Source: Clostridia bacterium
GTDB lineage: Bacteria; Bacillota_A; Clostridia; Oscillospirales; CAG-382
DNA: 8,561 nucleotides
Assembly: GCA_017615235.1 (NCBI GenBank)
Contig: JAGAAM010000094.1
Location: 1-8,561 of the forward strand
Direction: 5' to 3'
Every line of letters begins with the position of its first letter. Within the stretch, counting starts at the first letter, position 1. Below are positions 1-7,096 of this stretch, in pieces. Position numbers and translations under genes: made by a program. The notes under the pieces were generated by a model. That model saw nothing but the letters and a program-made list of their open reading frames with translations, was not told the origin of the DNA and did not search any database.

Positions 1-108
1 CCGGGATGAGTTTCATGAATTTTTTCATGGTTGTTTGCCTTTCTGTAATATTTAATTTATTGAGCCGCGGCCCGCCAGCCGCAGGTTTCAATACGGATTA
101 AAAACGGT

Positions 109-849
109 TTATTCGGACGCGGCGCCGGATTCCTCGCCGGTGTCGGCGCTGACTACCTCGATCGCCATATCGACCTTCATCTGGCCGCCGAGTATGCGGT
201 TGACGCATTCCGGGTCGTTGCCTTCAAGCCAGATGACGACGGTGAACTTCGTCACGTCGCCGGGAGCGAAATCGCGCACCGTTTGTTTGACGACGGTATC
301 CTTCGACTGGAACGCCGTGGTGCCGGGTTCCGGACCTTCGCCGCCGTCGGTGCGGGGATAGGCGTAATCGGTATATTCCCCGTCGACGTAAAGCCTTATC
401 CTCGCGGCTTTCTCGACGTCGAGGGTCATATTAGCGATGTAAAGGTCGTAGGTGTAGTTGATGGTATTAACGCCCGCGTTCTTGCAGTAGAACGTATAGG
501 CGATATAGTTGTCGCCGTTGTGCTCGCCGTCGATATTGTCGAGGTCGGCGGGAAGGTTCCTGCCGTCGATATTTGTGATCTCCTCGGATATCTCGGCGTT
601 AAGGCGCGAAGTGGGGGTCGCAAAGTTCTGCGACGCGGAAAGCGTCAGCGCGTAGTCGAGCTGGTCGTATTTGTTGACCATGACGGTGAAAGCGCCGAAC
701 TTCATATACATCACCGACAGGACGTAACCGATGACGAGGATGAGCACCCCGATGCCGATCCCGGCGGGGATTATCCTTTTTAAACGGCGGTAGCGTTTGA
801 CTTCCGCGGCGGTACGCCGAAGCGAGACTTTGGTAGATTTCTGTGCCAT
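109..849 (-). CDS. Single-pass membrane protein with extracytoplasmic beta-rich domain
   Basis: This 246-residue protein has a basic cytoplasmic N-terminus (residues 1-26, many Lys/Arg), one hydrophobic membrane segment at about 27-50, and an outer domain of about 190 residues rich in alternating beta-type sequence. No signal-peptidase site is obvious, so it is probably membrane anchored. The C-terminal half contains the segment WLEGNDPEC (207-215) followed by a GG turn. This resembles the end of TasA/camelysin-type (SipW-dependent) beta-sandwich domains in my recollection, but the match is weak. Cys122 and Cys215 are the only cysteines and could form a disulfide. The ATG at 849-847 overlaps the stop of the upstream EAL-like gene by one base (TAATG), with GGAGG just upstream inside that gene, so translation is coupled. 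A longer in-frame reading that starts further upstream is rejected because it would overlap the neighbour by about 175 bases. The function is unknown. Confidence 0.8.
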   Translation of the reverse strand: MAQKSTKVSLRRTAAEVKRYRRLKRIIPAGIGIGVLILVIGYVLSVMYMKFGAFTVMVNKYDQLDYALTLSASQNFATPTSRLNAEISEEITNIDGRNLPADLDNIDGEHNGDNYIAYTFYCKNAGVNTINYTYDLYIANMTLDVEKAARIRLYVDGEYTDYAYPRTDGGEGPEPGTTAFQSKDTVVKQTVRDFAPGDVTKFTVVIWLEGNDPECVNRILGGQMKVDMAIEVVSADTGEESGAASE

Positions 850-1862
850 TAATCCTCCACCTCCCCGCCTTCCTGAAGCACGGCTTCGTCGATCGTCATA
901 CGCAGACTGCCGTGCTCGGCTTCTCCCTCGTAGGACGGAGAAGGAATATAACCGTAACAGTCGCTCCTGCTTAAGACCGAAAGCTCGGAATCGTTCTTCG
1001 CGCCCTCCGCGATGACCATACACCCGGCGTCGCGGATGAAGGAAATCAGCGATCCGAAGGCGTTCGCGAGGTTGTTGTCGTCCGCAAACGCGGTTATGCG
1101 GCTGTCGAGTATGACGTAATCGAACGGGAGGTAAAACAGCGGAGTTACGGCGGAATCGTATGCGCCGAATCCGGAGATAAGGCTCCTCACCCGCAAAAGC
1201 TTGAGGCTTAAAAGCGCGGTGCGGAGTTTATCGAAATCCTCGTAAAGCGCGGTCTTGGGGAATTCAAGGCATATCCGTTCGGGTTCGGTGAAACCGTTTT
1301 CGTCGAACACCGATTTGATGAAAGCGAATATGTCCTCTTCATCTATTATACGCGGGGACACGCGCGCGGTAACGAAATCGACTTTCCTGCCGGCCTTCTG
1401 AAAAGCGCGGATCGCGTCGATCGCGCCTTTGATGTTCCATTTGGTAAGGCGCACGCCGCGATCGGTCTGATCGGCGGCGAAGGAATATTTTTCCGGGGGG
1501 ATGACCCCTTCGATAACGCTGTTGATAAAGGTGTGTGAACGGTACGCCTTCGCAAGCTTCTGATAAGCGCCGTTGATCTGGGAAAAGCGCATCTCCAGCG
1601 GTAAAACGCAGGACTGTATCGTCATTTCAAGGTAATCGGCAAGCGAAGGTTCCTTTGCCTCTTTGACGGGTCCCGGTTCCTCTTCGCCGTTTTCCTCGAT
1701 GACCTCGACCGTCTCCTCAACGGGAGTACAGGAAGCCTCTCCGGCAGGCGATCCGGGGGCGTTTTCCGTTACGTCTGACGCGCTTTCGGCAACGGAAGGC
1801 GCGGCGTCTTCCGGTTCCCCGTTGGACGCCGGAACAACGGTATCGTCAAAACGTTCGTCCAT
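849..1862 (-). CDS. Degenerate EAL-domain protein, probably not an active phosphodiesterase
   Basis: Using the ATG at 1862-1860 this is a 337-residue soluble protein. Residues 1 to about 70 are acidic, Pro/Ser/Glu-rich and probably disordered. Residues from about 160 to 307 follow the second half of the EAL fold: an FVTARVSP segment in the place of VNVSARQL, LEFPKTAL for LEITES, SGFGAYDS for DDFGTGYS, FDYVILDSRI for VDYLKIDRSF, and IAEGAKN for VAEGVET. The paired aspartates of DDFG, the Lys of KID and the Glu of VET are lost, and no EAL motif is visible. Glu200 of LEF, the Asp of ILD and the Glu of AEG remain. Active EAL proteins hydrolyse c-di-GMP with Mg2+; this one should not, and may bind the nucleotide or a partner. 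The upstream ATG at 1886 is disfavoured: it has no ribosome binding site and lies almost on the predicted transcription start. It is the first gene of a two-gene unit with the membrane protein below it. Confidence 0.75.
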   Translation of the reverse strand: MDERFDDTVVPASNGEPEDAAPSVAESASDVTENAPGSPAGEASCTPVEETVEVIEENGEEEPGPVKEAKEPSLADYLEMTIQSCVLPLEMRFSQINGAYQKLAKAYRSHTFINSVIEGVIPPEKYSFAADQTDRGVRLTKWNIKGAIDAIRAFQKAGRKVDFVTARVSPRIIDEEDIFAFIKSVFDENGFTEPERICLEFPKTALYEDFDKLRTALLSLKLLRVRSLISGFGAYDSAVTPLFYLPFDYVILDSRITAFADDNNLANAFGSLISFIRDAGCMVIAEGAKNDSELSVLSRSDCYGYIPSPSYEGEAEHGSLRMTIDEAVLQEGGEVED

Positions 1863-1871
1863 TCCGAAAGG

Positions 1872-1878
1872 CCACCTT
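1872..1878 (-). promoter_or_regulatory. Ribosome binding site that decides the start of the EAL-like gene
   Basis: AAGGTGG on the minus strand lies nine bases before the ATG at 1862. It differs at one position from the ideal AAGGAGG. Because it falls downstream of the ATG at 1886, it argues that the real start is the internal ATG, giving 337 rather than 345 residues. Confidence 0.6.
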
Positions 1879-1896
1879 CCCATCATAGGTCTGTAA

Positions 1897-1925
1897 ATTG
1901 TAACACATTTGTCACATTATGTCAA
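1897..1925 (-). promoter_or_regulatory. Sigma-A promoter of the leftward EAL-like unit
   Basis: Read on the minus strand there is a perfect -35 box TTGACA (1925-1920), a 17-base spacer, and a -10 box TACAAT (1902-1897). Transcription should begin near 1889-1891, giving a leader of about 28 bases before the preferred start codon. An A/T-rich tract at about 1936-1955, upstream of the -35 box, could act as an UP-like element. The match to housekeeping sigma-A consensus is strong. Confidence 0.8.
1899..1916. promoter_or_regulatory. Imperfect palindrome overlapping the leftward promoter; possible operator
   Basis: TGTAACA (1899-1905) and TGTCACA (1910-1916) are inverted around a four-base centre, with one mismatch between seven-base arms. 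The palindrome covers most of the -10 box and much of the spacer of the leftward promoter, where a bound repressor would block RNA polymerase. The arms recall Rex or CRP/FNR sites, but the spacing does not fit either cleanly, so no regulator is assigned. Confidence 0.35.
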
Positions 1926-1984
1926 TAGATATACGGCATATTTTATAATTTTTTCGATCGCCGCCTTTTTCTTGTTAAAAACCG

Positions 1985-2013
1985 TTGACAAACCGGAACC
2001 GCGCTGATAAAAT
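1985..2013 (+). promoter_or_regulatory. Sigma-A promoter of the MarR-ABC-TPR-DUF4037 operon
   Basis: A perfect -35 TTGACA (1985-1990), a 17-base spacer and a -10 TAAAAT (2008-2013) are present. TG one base before the -10 box also gives an extended -10. Transcription should begin near 2019-2021, leaving a leader of about 44 bases. It points away from the leftward promoter, so the two operons share a divergent control region of about 180 bases. Confidence 0.8.
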
Positions 2014-2029
2014 AGTTAGCGTACTAATT
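2014..2029. promoter_or_regulatory. TTAG-CGTA-CTAA palindrome, likely MarR operator
   Basis: AGTTAG (2014-2019) and CTAATT (2024-2029) are inverted around CGTA, with perfect TTAG/CTAA cores and one mismatch in the six-base arms. The site begins directly after the -10 box and spans the predicted transcription start. A 16-base palindrome here, in front of a marR gene, is the expected geometry for an autorepressor operator. That the adjacent MarR protein binds it is inference. Confidence 0.6.
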
Positions 2030-2063
2030 TATTTTCCCGTTTCAGAGGTGTTCAGTCAATAAT

Positions 2064-2558
2064 ATGAAAAAAGAAGACACTGTAGGATTGCGCGTAAGGG
2101 AGCTTTCGCTTGCGATGAAGCAGGCGATGCGGAACCGCACGGAGCCCTGCGGAAAGGGCGCCGCCGGAAAGCCGACGCGCATCCACGGCTGGGTGATCGG
2201 TTACCTATACGATCACCGCGGGACCGACGTTTATCAGCGCGATATCGAAAAGGAATTCTCGGTCAGCAAGCCGACTATGACGGCTATTCTCCAGCGCATG
2301 GAAAAGAACGGCATGATCGAGCGCAGACGGGACGCAAACGATTCCCGGCTTAAAAAGATCATCCTCACGCCGGAGGCTCTGCGTGTGCACGAGCTCCACG
2401 GGCGCGAGATAGAATCGTTCGAGACCGCGATACGCGAAGGGATCAGCGAAAGCGATATGGAAGTATTCTTCGCGGTGCTCGAAAAGCTTACCGAAAACGC
2501 GAAAAAAGGCGCGGAAATGCGCCAAAACGAAGGAAAGGAGGAGGAAAACGGTGTTTAA
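2064..2558 (+). CDS. MarR-family transcriptional regulator
   Basis: This 164-residue protein has the usual MarR length and order: N-terminal helices (about 1-65) for dimerisation, a winged helix-turn-helix at about 70-118, and C-terminal dimer helices. The recognition helix region has VSKPTMTAILQRMEKNGMI, and the wing follows with RRRDANDSRLKKIILT, the conserved DxRxK-like pattern of MarR proteins. Members bind palindromic operators as dimers and release DNA when they bind phenolic or drug-like ligands or are oxidised. A Cys at position 29 is present, but I cannot call it a redox switch. It is first in the operon, directly behind a promoter with a palindrome at the start site, so autorepression of the pump genes is likely. 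The best ribosome binding site, AGAGGTG at 2044-2050, is rather far (13 bases) from the ATG. The C-terminal tail is charged, and its coding end overlaps the next gene by eight bases. Confidence 0.92.
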   Translation: MKKEDTVGLRVRELSLAMKQAMRNRTEPCGKGAAGKPTRIHGWVIGYLYDHRGTDVYQRDIEKEFSVSKPTMTAILQRMEKNGMIERRRDANDSRLKKIILTPEALRVHELHGREIESFETAIREGISESDMEVFFAVLEKLTENAKKGAEMRQNEGKEEENGV

Positions 2559-4311
2559 AAGATGGGGCAAATATATAAAACCCTACAAGAAGTTTTTCAT
2601 CCTCGGCCCGCTTTGCATGATCGTCGAGGTCATCGGCGAAGTGCTTATGCCGAAGTGCCTTTCGCTCGTTATCAACAACGCCGCGGAGCACGGCTGGTCG
2701 TATTCGACGCTGATCGCGCTTCTGATGACCTTCATCGCGCTGTGCATGATGGCGGGAGGCGTCGGAGGCGCTTATTACGGCGCCAAAGCGAGCGTCAACT
2801 TCGCCGCAGATCTGCGCCAGGATATTTATGCGAAGGTGCAGAAGTTCTCGTTCGCCAACATCGACAGGTTCTCCGCCGGATCGCTGATAACCCGTCTTAC
2901 CAACGACGTCACGCAGATGCAGAATATGGTCAATATGCTTCTGCGCATGGCGCTCCGCGCGCCGGGTATGCTTATCGGCGCCCTGATAATGGCGATAATC
3001 CTGCGTCCCTCTCTCGCCGTGGTGCTTGCGGTGACGATACCTTTGATGCTTTTAGCCGTGCTGCTTATCATAAAAAGCGGTTTTTCACGGTTCGGCAAGG
3101 TCCAGGCGAAGATCGACGGGCTCAACTCCACCGTCCAGGAAAATATAACGAATATGCGCGTCGTGAAGTCTTTCGTCCGTGAAGAGCGCGAGAAAGAAAA
3201 ATTCCACGCGGCTAACAAAGACCTTAAGGACACCGGGATGGACACCTTCAAGCGGCTGATACTCCTTTCCCCGGTGATGACGCTTTTCATGAACGTCACG
3301 ACTATCGCGGTGCTGCTGCTCGGCAGCAAAATGGTCTACGGCGGCGATATGCCGGTCGGCGACCTTTCGGCGTTCATAACCTACGTCACCCAGATACTCT
3401 CCTCGCTGATGATGGTCACCTTCCTCTTTATGATACTCTCGCGCGCGTTGGCTTCGGCGAAGCGTATCCGCGAAGTCCTTGACGAGAAGATCGACCTCGA
3501 CGACGAAAACGCGCAGAACAAAGACGCGACCGTCGAAAAGGGCGGCGTGGAGTTCAAAAACGTATCGTTCAGATATTACAAAAGCAGTCCCGAAAAGGTG
3601 CTTGACGGGATCGACCTTACGATAGAACCCGGCAGCACGGTGGGCATAATCGGATCGACCGGCTGCGGCAAGACGACGCTGGTCTCGCTGATCGCCCGGC
3701 TTTACGACGCCGACGAGGGCGAAGTGCTCGTCGACGGCGTGAACGTGAAGGATTATTCGCTTTACAACCTGCGGGAAGGCGTCGGCATGGTATTGCAGAA
3801 GAACGTCCTGTTCTCCGGCTCGATCGCGGATAACCTCCGCTGGGGCAGCGAAGACGCGACCGACGACGAGATAAAGCTTATGTCGGGATACGCCCAGGCG
3901 GATAAATTCGTCACCTCCTTCGACGGCGGTTACGGATACGACCTCGGTCAGGGCGGCAAGAACGTCTCCGGCGGCCAGAAGCAAAGGCTTTGCATAGCGC
4001 GCGCCCTGCTCAAACGCCCTAAGATACTTATACTGGACGACTCGACCTCCGCCGTCGATACGGCGACCGAGGCGCAGATAAGAAAAGCGTTGCGCGACGA
4101 GCTTAAAGGCTCGACGAAGATAATCATCGCGCAGAGGATAAGCTCGGTCATGGAAGCCGACAAGATCGTCGTGATGAACGACGGCAAGATCACCGGCGTC
4201 GGCACCCACGCGGAGCTTATGGCGAACAACGCCGATTACAACGAAATTTATTATTCCCAGAACGAAAAGAAACCGGAAGGAGGCGGAGATCGTGTCGAAG
4301 CGAACGCTTGA
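2551..4311 (+). CDS. ABC exporter half-transporter, degenerate-site subunit
   Basis: This is a 586-residue type IV (ABCB/MdlB-like) half-transporter: about six membrane helices in residues 13-300, then a nucleotide-binding domain. Visible motifs are the A-loop Tyr342, Walker A GSTGCGKTT (368-376), Q-loop Gln416, signature VSGGQ (472-476) and Walker B ILILDD (492-497). The catalytic Glu after Walker B is Asp497, and the switch His is Gln528 (IAQR instead of IAHR). These are the substitution types known for the degenerate-site subunit of heterodimeric exporters such as TM287/288, BmrCD and LmrCD. It should pair with the next gene product and export hydrophobic or drug-like compounds from the cytoplasm or inner leaflet; the substrate is not shown by sequence. 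The GTG start at 2551 is supported by AAAGGAGG nine bases upstream and overlaps marR by eight bases. The end overlaps the next gene by 20 bases. Confidence 0.93.
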   Translation: MFKRWGKYIKPYKKFFILGPLCMIVEVIGEVLMPKCLSLVINNAAEHGWSYSTLIALLMTFIALCMMAGGVGGAYYGAKASVNFAADLRQDIYAKVQKFSFANIDRFSAGSLITRLTNDVTQMQNMVNMLLRMALRAPGMLIGALIMAIILRPSLAVVLAVTIPLMLLAVLLIIKSGFSRFGKVQAKIDGLNSTVQENITNMRVVKSFVREEREKEKFHAANKDLKDTGMDTFKRLILLSPVMTLFMNVTTIAVLLLGSKMVYGGDMPVGDLSAFITYVTQILSSLMMVTFLFMILSRALASAKRIREVLDEKIDLDDENAQNKDATVEKGGVEFKNVSFRYYKSSPEKVLDGIDLTIEPGSTVGIIGSTGCGKTTLVSLIARLYDADEGEVLVDGVNVKDYSLYNLREGVGMVLQKNVLFSGSIADNLRWGSEDATDDEIKLMSGYAQADKFVTSFDGGYGYDLGQGGKNVSGGQKQRLCIARALLKRPKILILDDSTSAVDTATEAQIRKALRDELKGSTKIIIAQRISSVMEADKIVVMNDGKITGVGTHAELMANNADYNEIYYSQNEKKPEGGGDRVEANA

Positions 4312-6259
4312 AAGCCTTCAGAAACAGTACGCGCGTGAAGTGAAAGCCGGAAAAGGCCCCGGCGGCGGACCGCGCCGCGGTCCCGGAGATCCCCGCGCTT
4401 CCGGAAAACCGAAGAACACGGCGAACACCGTCAAACGCATTTTAAGCTACGTCGGGAAATACAAATTCCGGCTGATCGGCGTATTCCTCTGTATGATAAT
4501 GACGACGCTGACCTCGCTTTGCGGATCGTATATGCTCGCCCCGATAATCAACCGCATCCAGACGGCGGTGACCGGCAAAGCCGCTCCGCTCAACGGGCCA
4601 GGCGTGATCGCCGACAAGGTCATTTCGAAGCTGAGCGGTATACCGTTCCTTAAAGATATCGCCGGGAGCGGCGAATTCGCGGAGGTCGCGGTGTACGTCG
4701 TCGCGGCGGTTTGCATACTCGTAGTCGTATATCTTATCGGCATACTTACGAACTATCTCCAGGCGCGGCTTATGCTTTACGTCTCGCAGAACGCGACGGA
4801 GGCAATAAGGAACGACCTTTTCAACAAGCTCCAGACCCTCCCGATAAGGTTCTTCGACGCCAATACGACCGGCGAAGTCATGTCGCGCTTCACGAACGAC
4901 GTCGACAACATCGACACGATGCTCAACAACTCGCTGACCCAGTTCGTCTCCGGCACGATAACGCTTATCGGCACCTTCGTATTCATGATAACCACCAACG
5001 TCTGGCTGACGCTGGTGACGATACTTTTCATCCCGGTCTTCATAAAAGGCGGCGCGATGATCGCAAAGCGCTCCTCGAAGTATTACGCCGGACAGCAGGC
5101 GGCTTTGGGCGCCGTGAACGGCTATATCGAGGAGACCGTGACCGGTCAGAAGGTCGTAAAGGTCTTCAACCACGAATCGACCTGCGTGGAGGAGTTCGGG
5201 ATGCTCAACGGCGACCTGCGTGAAAAGCAGTTCAAGGCGCAGTTCTGGGGCGGAACGATGGGCCCGATCATGGGCAACACCTCCCAGATAAGCTACGCCG
5301 TGACCGTCGGGCTCGGCGGCATCCTTATGCTCAACGGCGTCATCGGCGCCGGCGATCTTACGGTGTTCGCAAACTATTCCCGCCAGTTCTCGATGCCTAT
5401 CAACATGATCTCCCAGAACATGTCGACGATCTTCGCGGCGCTCGCGGGCGCGGAGCGCGTGTTCAACGTGATGGATTCCGAGCCGGAGGAATACGGCAGG
5501 ACCGAAAAAGGCGTGACCGGCGGGATCTCCGGCGACGTAGTGTTCGAGAACGTCGATTTCGGCTACGTCCCCGGAAAGACGATACTCCACGGCATAACGC
5601 TTTACGCTCATCCCGGTCAGAAGGTCGCCTTCGTCGGCTCCACCGGCGCCGGCAAGACCACGGTAACGAACCTTATAAACCGCTTTTACGACATCGACGT
5701 CGGAAAGATCACCATCGACGGCAGGGATATTAAGGAATACGACCTCGAATACCTCCGCAGGAACGTCTCGATGGTGCTTCAGGACACCCATCTTTTCACC
5801 GGAACGGTGATGGAAAACATACGTTACGGCAGGCTCGACGCCACCGACGAGGAGGTAGTCGAAGCCGCGAAGACCGCCTCCGCTCACAGCTTTATAATGA
5901 AGCTTTCCGACGGCTATAACACGATGATCGAAGGCGACGGCGCCAATCTTTCGCAGGGTCAGCGCCAGCTGCTCAACATCGCCCGCGCGGCTATATCAAA
6001 AGCGCCGATACTCGTGCTCGACGAGGCGACCAGCTCCGTCGACACCAGGACCGAACGCCACATCGAAAAAGGCATGGACCGCATAATGAAAGACCGCACG
6101 ACCTTCGTCATCGCGCACCGCCTTTCCACCGTCCGCAACTCCGACGTGATAATGGTGCTCGAGCACGGCGAGATAATCGAGCGCGGCAGCCACGAAAGCC
6201 TGCTTGAGAAGAAGGGCCAGTACTACAAACTTTACACAGGCGCGGTGGAACTTGCATAA
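4292..6259 (+). CDS. ABC exporter half-transporter, catalytic-site subunit
   Basis: This 655-residue half-transporter is the partner of the preceding subunit. Residues 1-45 form a basic Gly/Pro/Arg-rich cytoplasmic extension common in this clostridial subgroup. Six membrane helices lie within about 60-390, with an unusually long outer loop (about 88-130) between helices 1 and 2. The nucleotide-binding domain has A-loop Tyr425, Walker A GSTGAGKTT (449-457), Q-loop Gln497, signature LSQGQ (553-557), Walker B ILVLDE (573-578) with catalytic Glu578, and switch His609. It therefore supplies the working Walker A/B of the consensus ATP site, while its altered LSQGQ signature faces the degenerate Walker motifs of the partner. 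The GTG start at 4292 has AAGGAGG at eight bases' distance and overlaps the upstream gene by 20 bases, consistent with coupled, near-equal synthesis. It probably works as a multidrug or lipid-like substrate exporter in the cytoplasmic membrane. Confidence 0.94.
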   Translation: MSKRTLESLQKQYAREVKAGKGPGGGPRRGPGDPRASGKPKNTANTVKRILSYVGKYKFRLIGVFLCMIMTTLTSLCGSYMLAPIINRIQTAVTGKAAPLNGPGVIADKVISKLSGIPFLKDIAGSGEFAEVAVYVVAAVCILVVVYLIGILTNYLQARLMLYVSQNATEAIRNDLFNKLQTLPIRFFDANTTGEVMSRFTNDVDNIDTMLNNSLTQFVSGTITLIGTFVFMITTNVWLTLVTILFIPVFIKGGAMIAKRSSKYYAGQQAALGAVNGYIEETVTGQKVVKVFNHESTCVEEFGMLNGDLREKQFKAQFWGGTMGPIMGNTSQISYAVTVGLGGILMLNGVIGAGDLTVFANYSRQFSMPINMISQNMSTIFAALAGAERVFNVMDSEPEEYGRTEKGVTGGISGDVVFENVDFGYVPGKTILHGITLYAHPGQKVAFVGSTGAGKTTVTNLINRFYDIDVGKITIDGRDIKEYDLEYLRRNVSMVLQDTHLFTGTVMENIRYGRLDATDEEVVEAAKTASAHSFIMKLSDGYNTMIEGDGANLSQGQRQLLNIARAAISKAPILVLDEATSSVDTRTERHIEKGMDRIMKDRTTFVIAHRLSTVRNSDVIMVLEHGEIIERGSHESLLEKKGQYYKLYTGAVELA

Positions 6260-6274
6260 CAAAGAGGAATTGAT

Positions 6275-7096
6275 ATGTCAGACGAACTCAAACGCGAAGA
6301 CTACGAAGAACCTCAATGCCTGCTTAAAATGGACAAAGGCGAAGAACGCCCGATAAACGCCGTCCCGATAAGGCGCGTCATCGAAAAGCTTGACGAATAC
6401 CTTACGAAAAACGACCAGGCGGCGGCGGAAAGGCATATAAAATACTGGATCGGGGAAGCCGTCGCCGGGCGCGACAACGGCGCTTTGCTCTCGCTCACGA
6501 GCGAGCTTATGGGTTTTTACCGCAACAACGGCAGGCCGGAGGAAGCCGAAAAAGCCGCCGAACGCGGGCTTGAACTGATGAAAGCCCACGGATTCGAGGG
6601 CACGGTGACCGGCGCGACGACGCTTTTGAACGCCGCGACGGCATATAAATACGTCGGCAAGCCGGAGACCGCCGTAAAGCTTTACTCGCAGGCGAAGGAG
6701 ATCTATGAAAAGCACCTGAAAGACGACGATTACCGCCTCGGCGGGCTTTACAACAACATGGCGCTCGCGCTCGTCGATATCAACCGTTTTGCGGAGGCTT
6801 ACGGGCTTTACGGCAAGGCGGTCGAAGTGATGAAAAAATGCGGCGGATGCGAACCGGAGCAGGCGGTGACCTGCCTTAACGCGGCGAACGCCGTCGAAGC
6901 CGAAAAGGGCCTTGAAGACGGTGCGGAGGAGATCAACGGATACCTCGAACGCGCGCAGGAGCTTATGGAGGCCGCTTCGCGGGACAAAAAACAGTATTAC
7001 GCCTATTACTGCGACAAATGCGCCCCGACCTTCGCCTATTACGGCTGGTTCGCCTACGCGGAGGAGCTTAAAAAACGCTCGGAGGATTTCCGATGA
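6275..7096 (+). CDS. Tetratricopeptide-repeat protein
   Basis: This is a 273-residue soluble protein without signal peptide or membrane segment. After an acidic N-terminus it shows at least four consecutive helix-turn-helix repeats of about 36-42 residues, at roughly 69-105, 110-147, 153-190 and 194-232. They have TPR-type pattern residues: small residues in helix A, Tyr near the A/B turn, and A-x-x-x-Y/A in helix B (for example ETAVKLYSQAKEIYEK). TPR domains bind other proteins, so this is probably an adaptor or sensor scaffold. The end is aromatic and Cys-containing (YYAYYCDKCAP at about 241-251) and might hold a metal, though only three Cys lie near each other and I would not claim a zinc site. 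It starts 15 bases after the second ABC gene with AAAGAGGA before the ATG, and its stop overlaps the next start as ATGA. That coupling suggests it acts together with the DUF4037 protein. Confidence 0.85.
   Translation: MSDELKREDYEEPQCLLKMDKGEERPINAVPIRRVIEKLDEYLTKNDQAAAERHIKYWIGEAVAGRDNGALLSLTSELMGFYRNNGRPEEAEKAAERGLELMKAHGFEGTVTGATTLLNAATAYKYVGKPETAVKLYSQAKEIYEKHLKDDDYRLGGLYNNMALALVDINRFAEAYGLYGKAVEVMKKCGGCEPEQAVTCLNAANAVEAEKGLEDGAEEINGYLERAQELMEAASRDKKQYYAYYCDKCAPTFAYYGWFAYAEELKKRSEDFR

Noticed and set aside
14..82. Small inverted repeats (CATGAA/TTCATG and GCGGC/GCCGC) as a terminator of the leftward unit
   Set aside because: The stems have only five to six pairs and neither is followed by a T run in the direction of transcription, so no terminator is called.
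283..783. Plus-strand open frame of 166 codons opposite the membrane protein gene
   Set aside because: The minus-strand reading has a ribosome binding site, coupling to its neighbour and a membrane helix; the plus-strand frame has none of these.
1863..1886. Eight-residue N-terminal extension of the EAL-like protein from the ATG at 1886
   Set aside because: That ATG sits only about four bases from the predicted transcription start and has no ribosome binding site, while the ATG at 1862 has AAGGTGG at nine bases.
1944..1949. TATAAT on the plus strand as an additional rightward promoter
   Set aside because: No acceptable -35 box lies at the proper distance, and the A/T tract is better explained as flanking DNA of the leftward promoter.
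3085..4209. Long open reading frame of 374 codons on the minus strand inside the first ABC gene
   Set aside because: It lies wholly opposite a clear ABC exporter gene, has no ribosome binding site or recognisable domain, and its composition (rich in Arg, His, Val, Asp) is typical of an antisense shadow in GC-biased DNA.
4442..5887. Open reading frame of 481 codons on the minus strand inside the second ABC gene
   Set aside because: Same reason: antisense to conserved motifs of the exporter, no start signal and no recognisable family.
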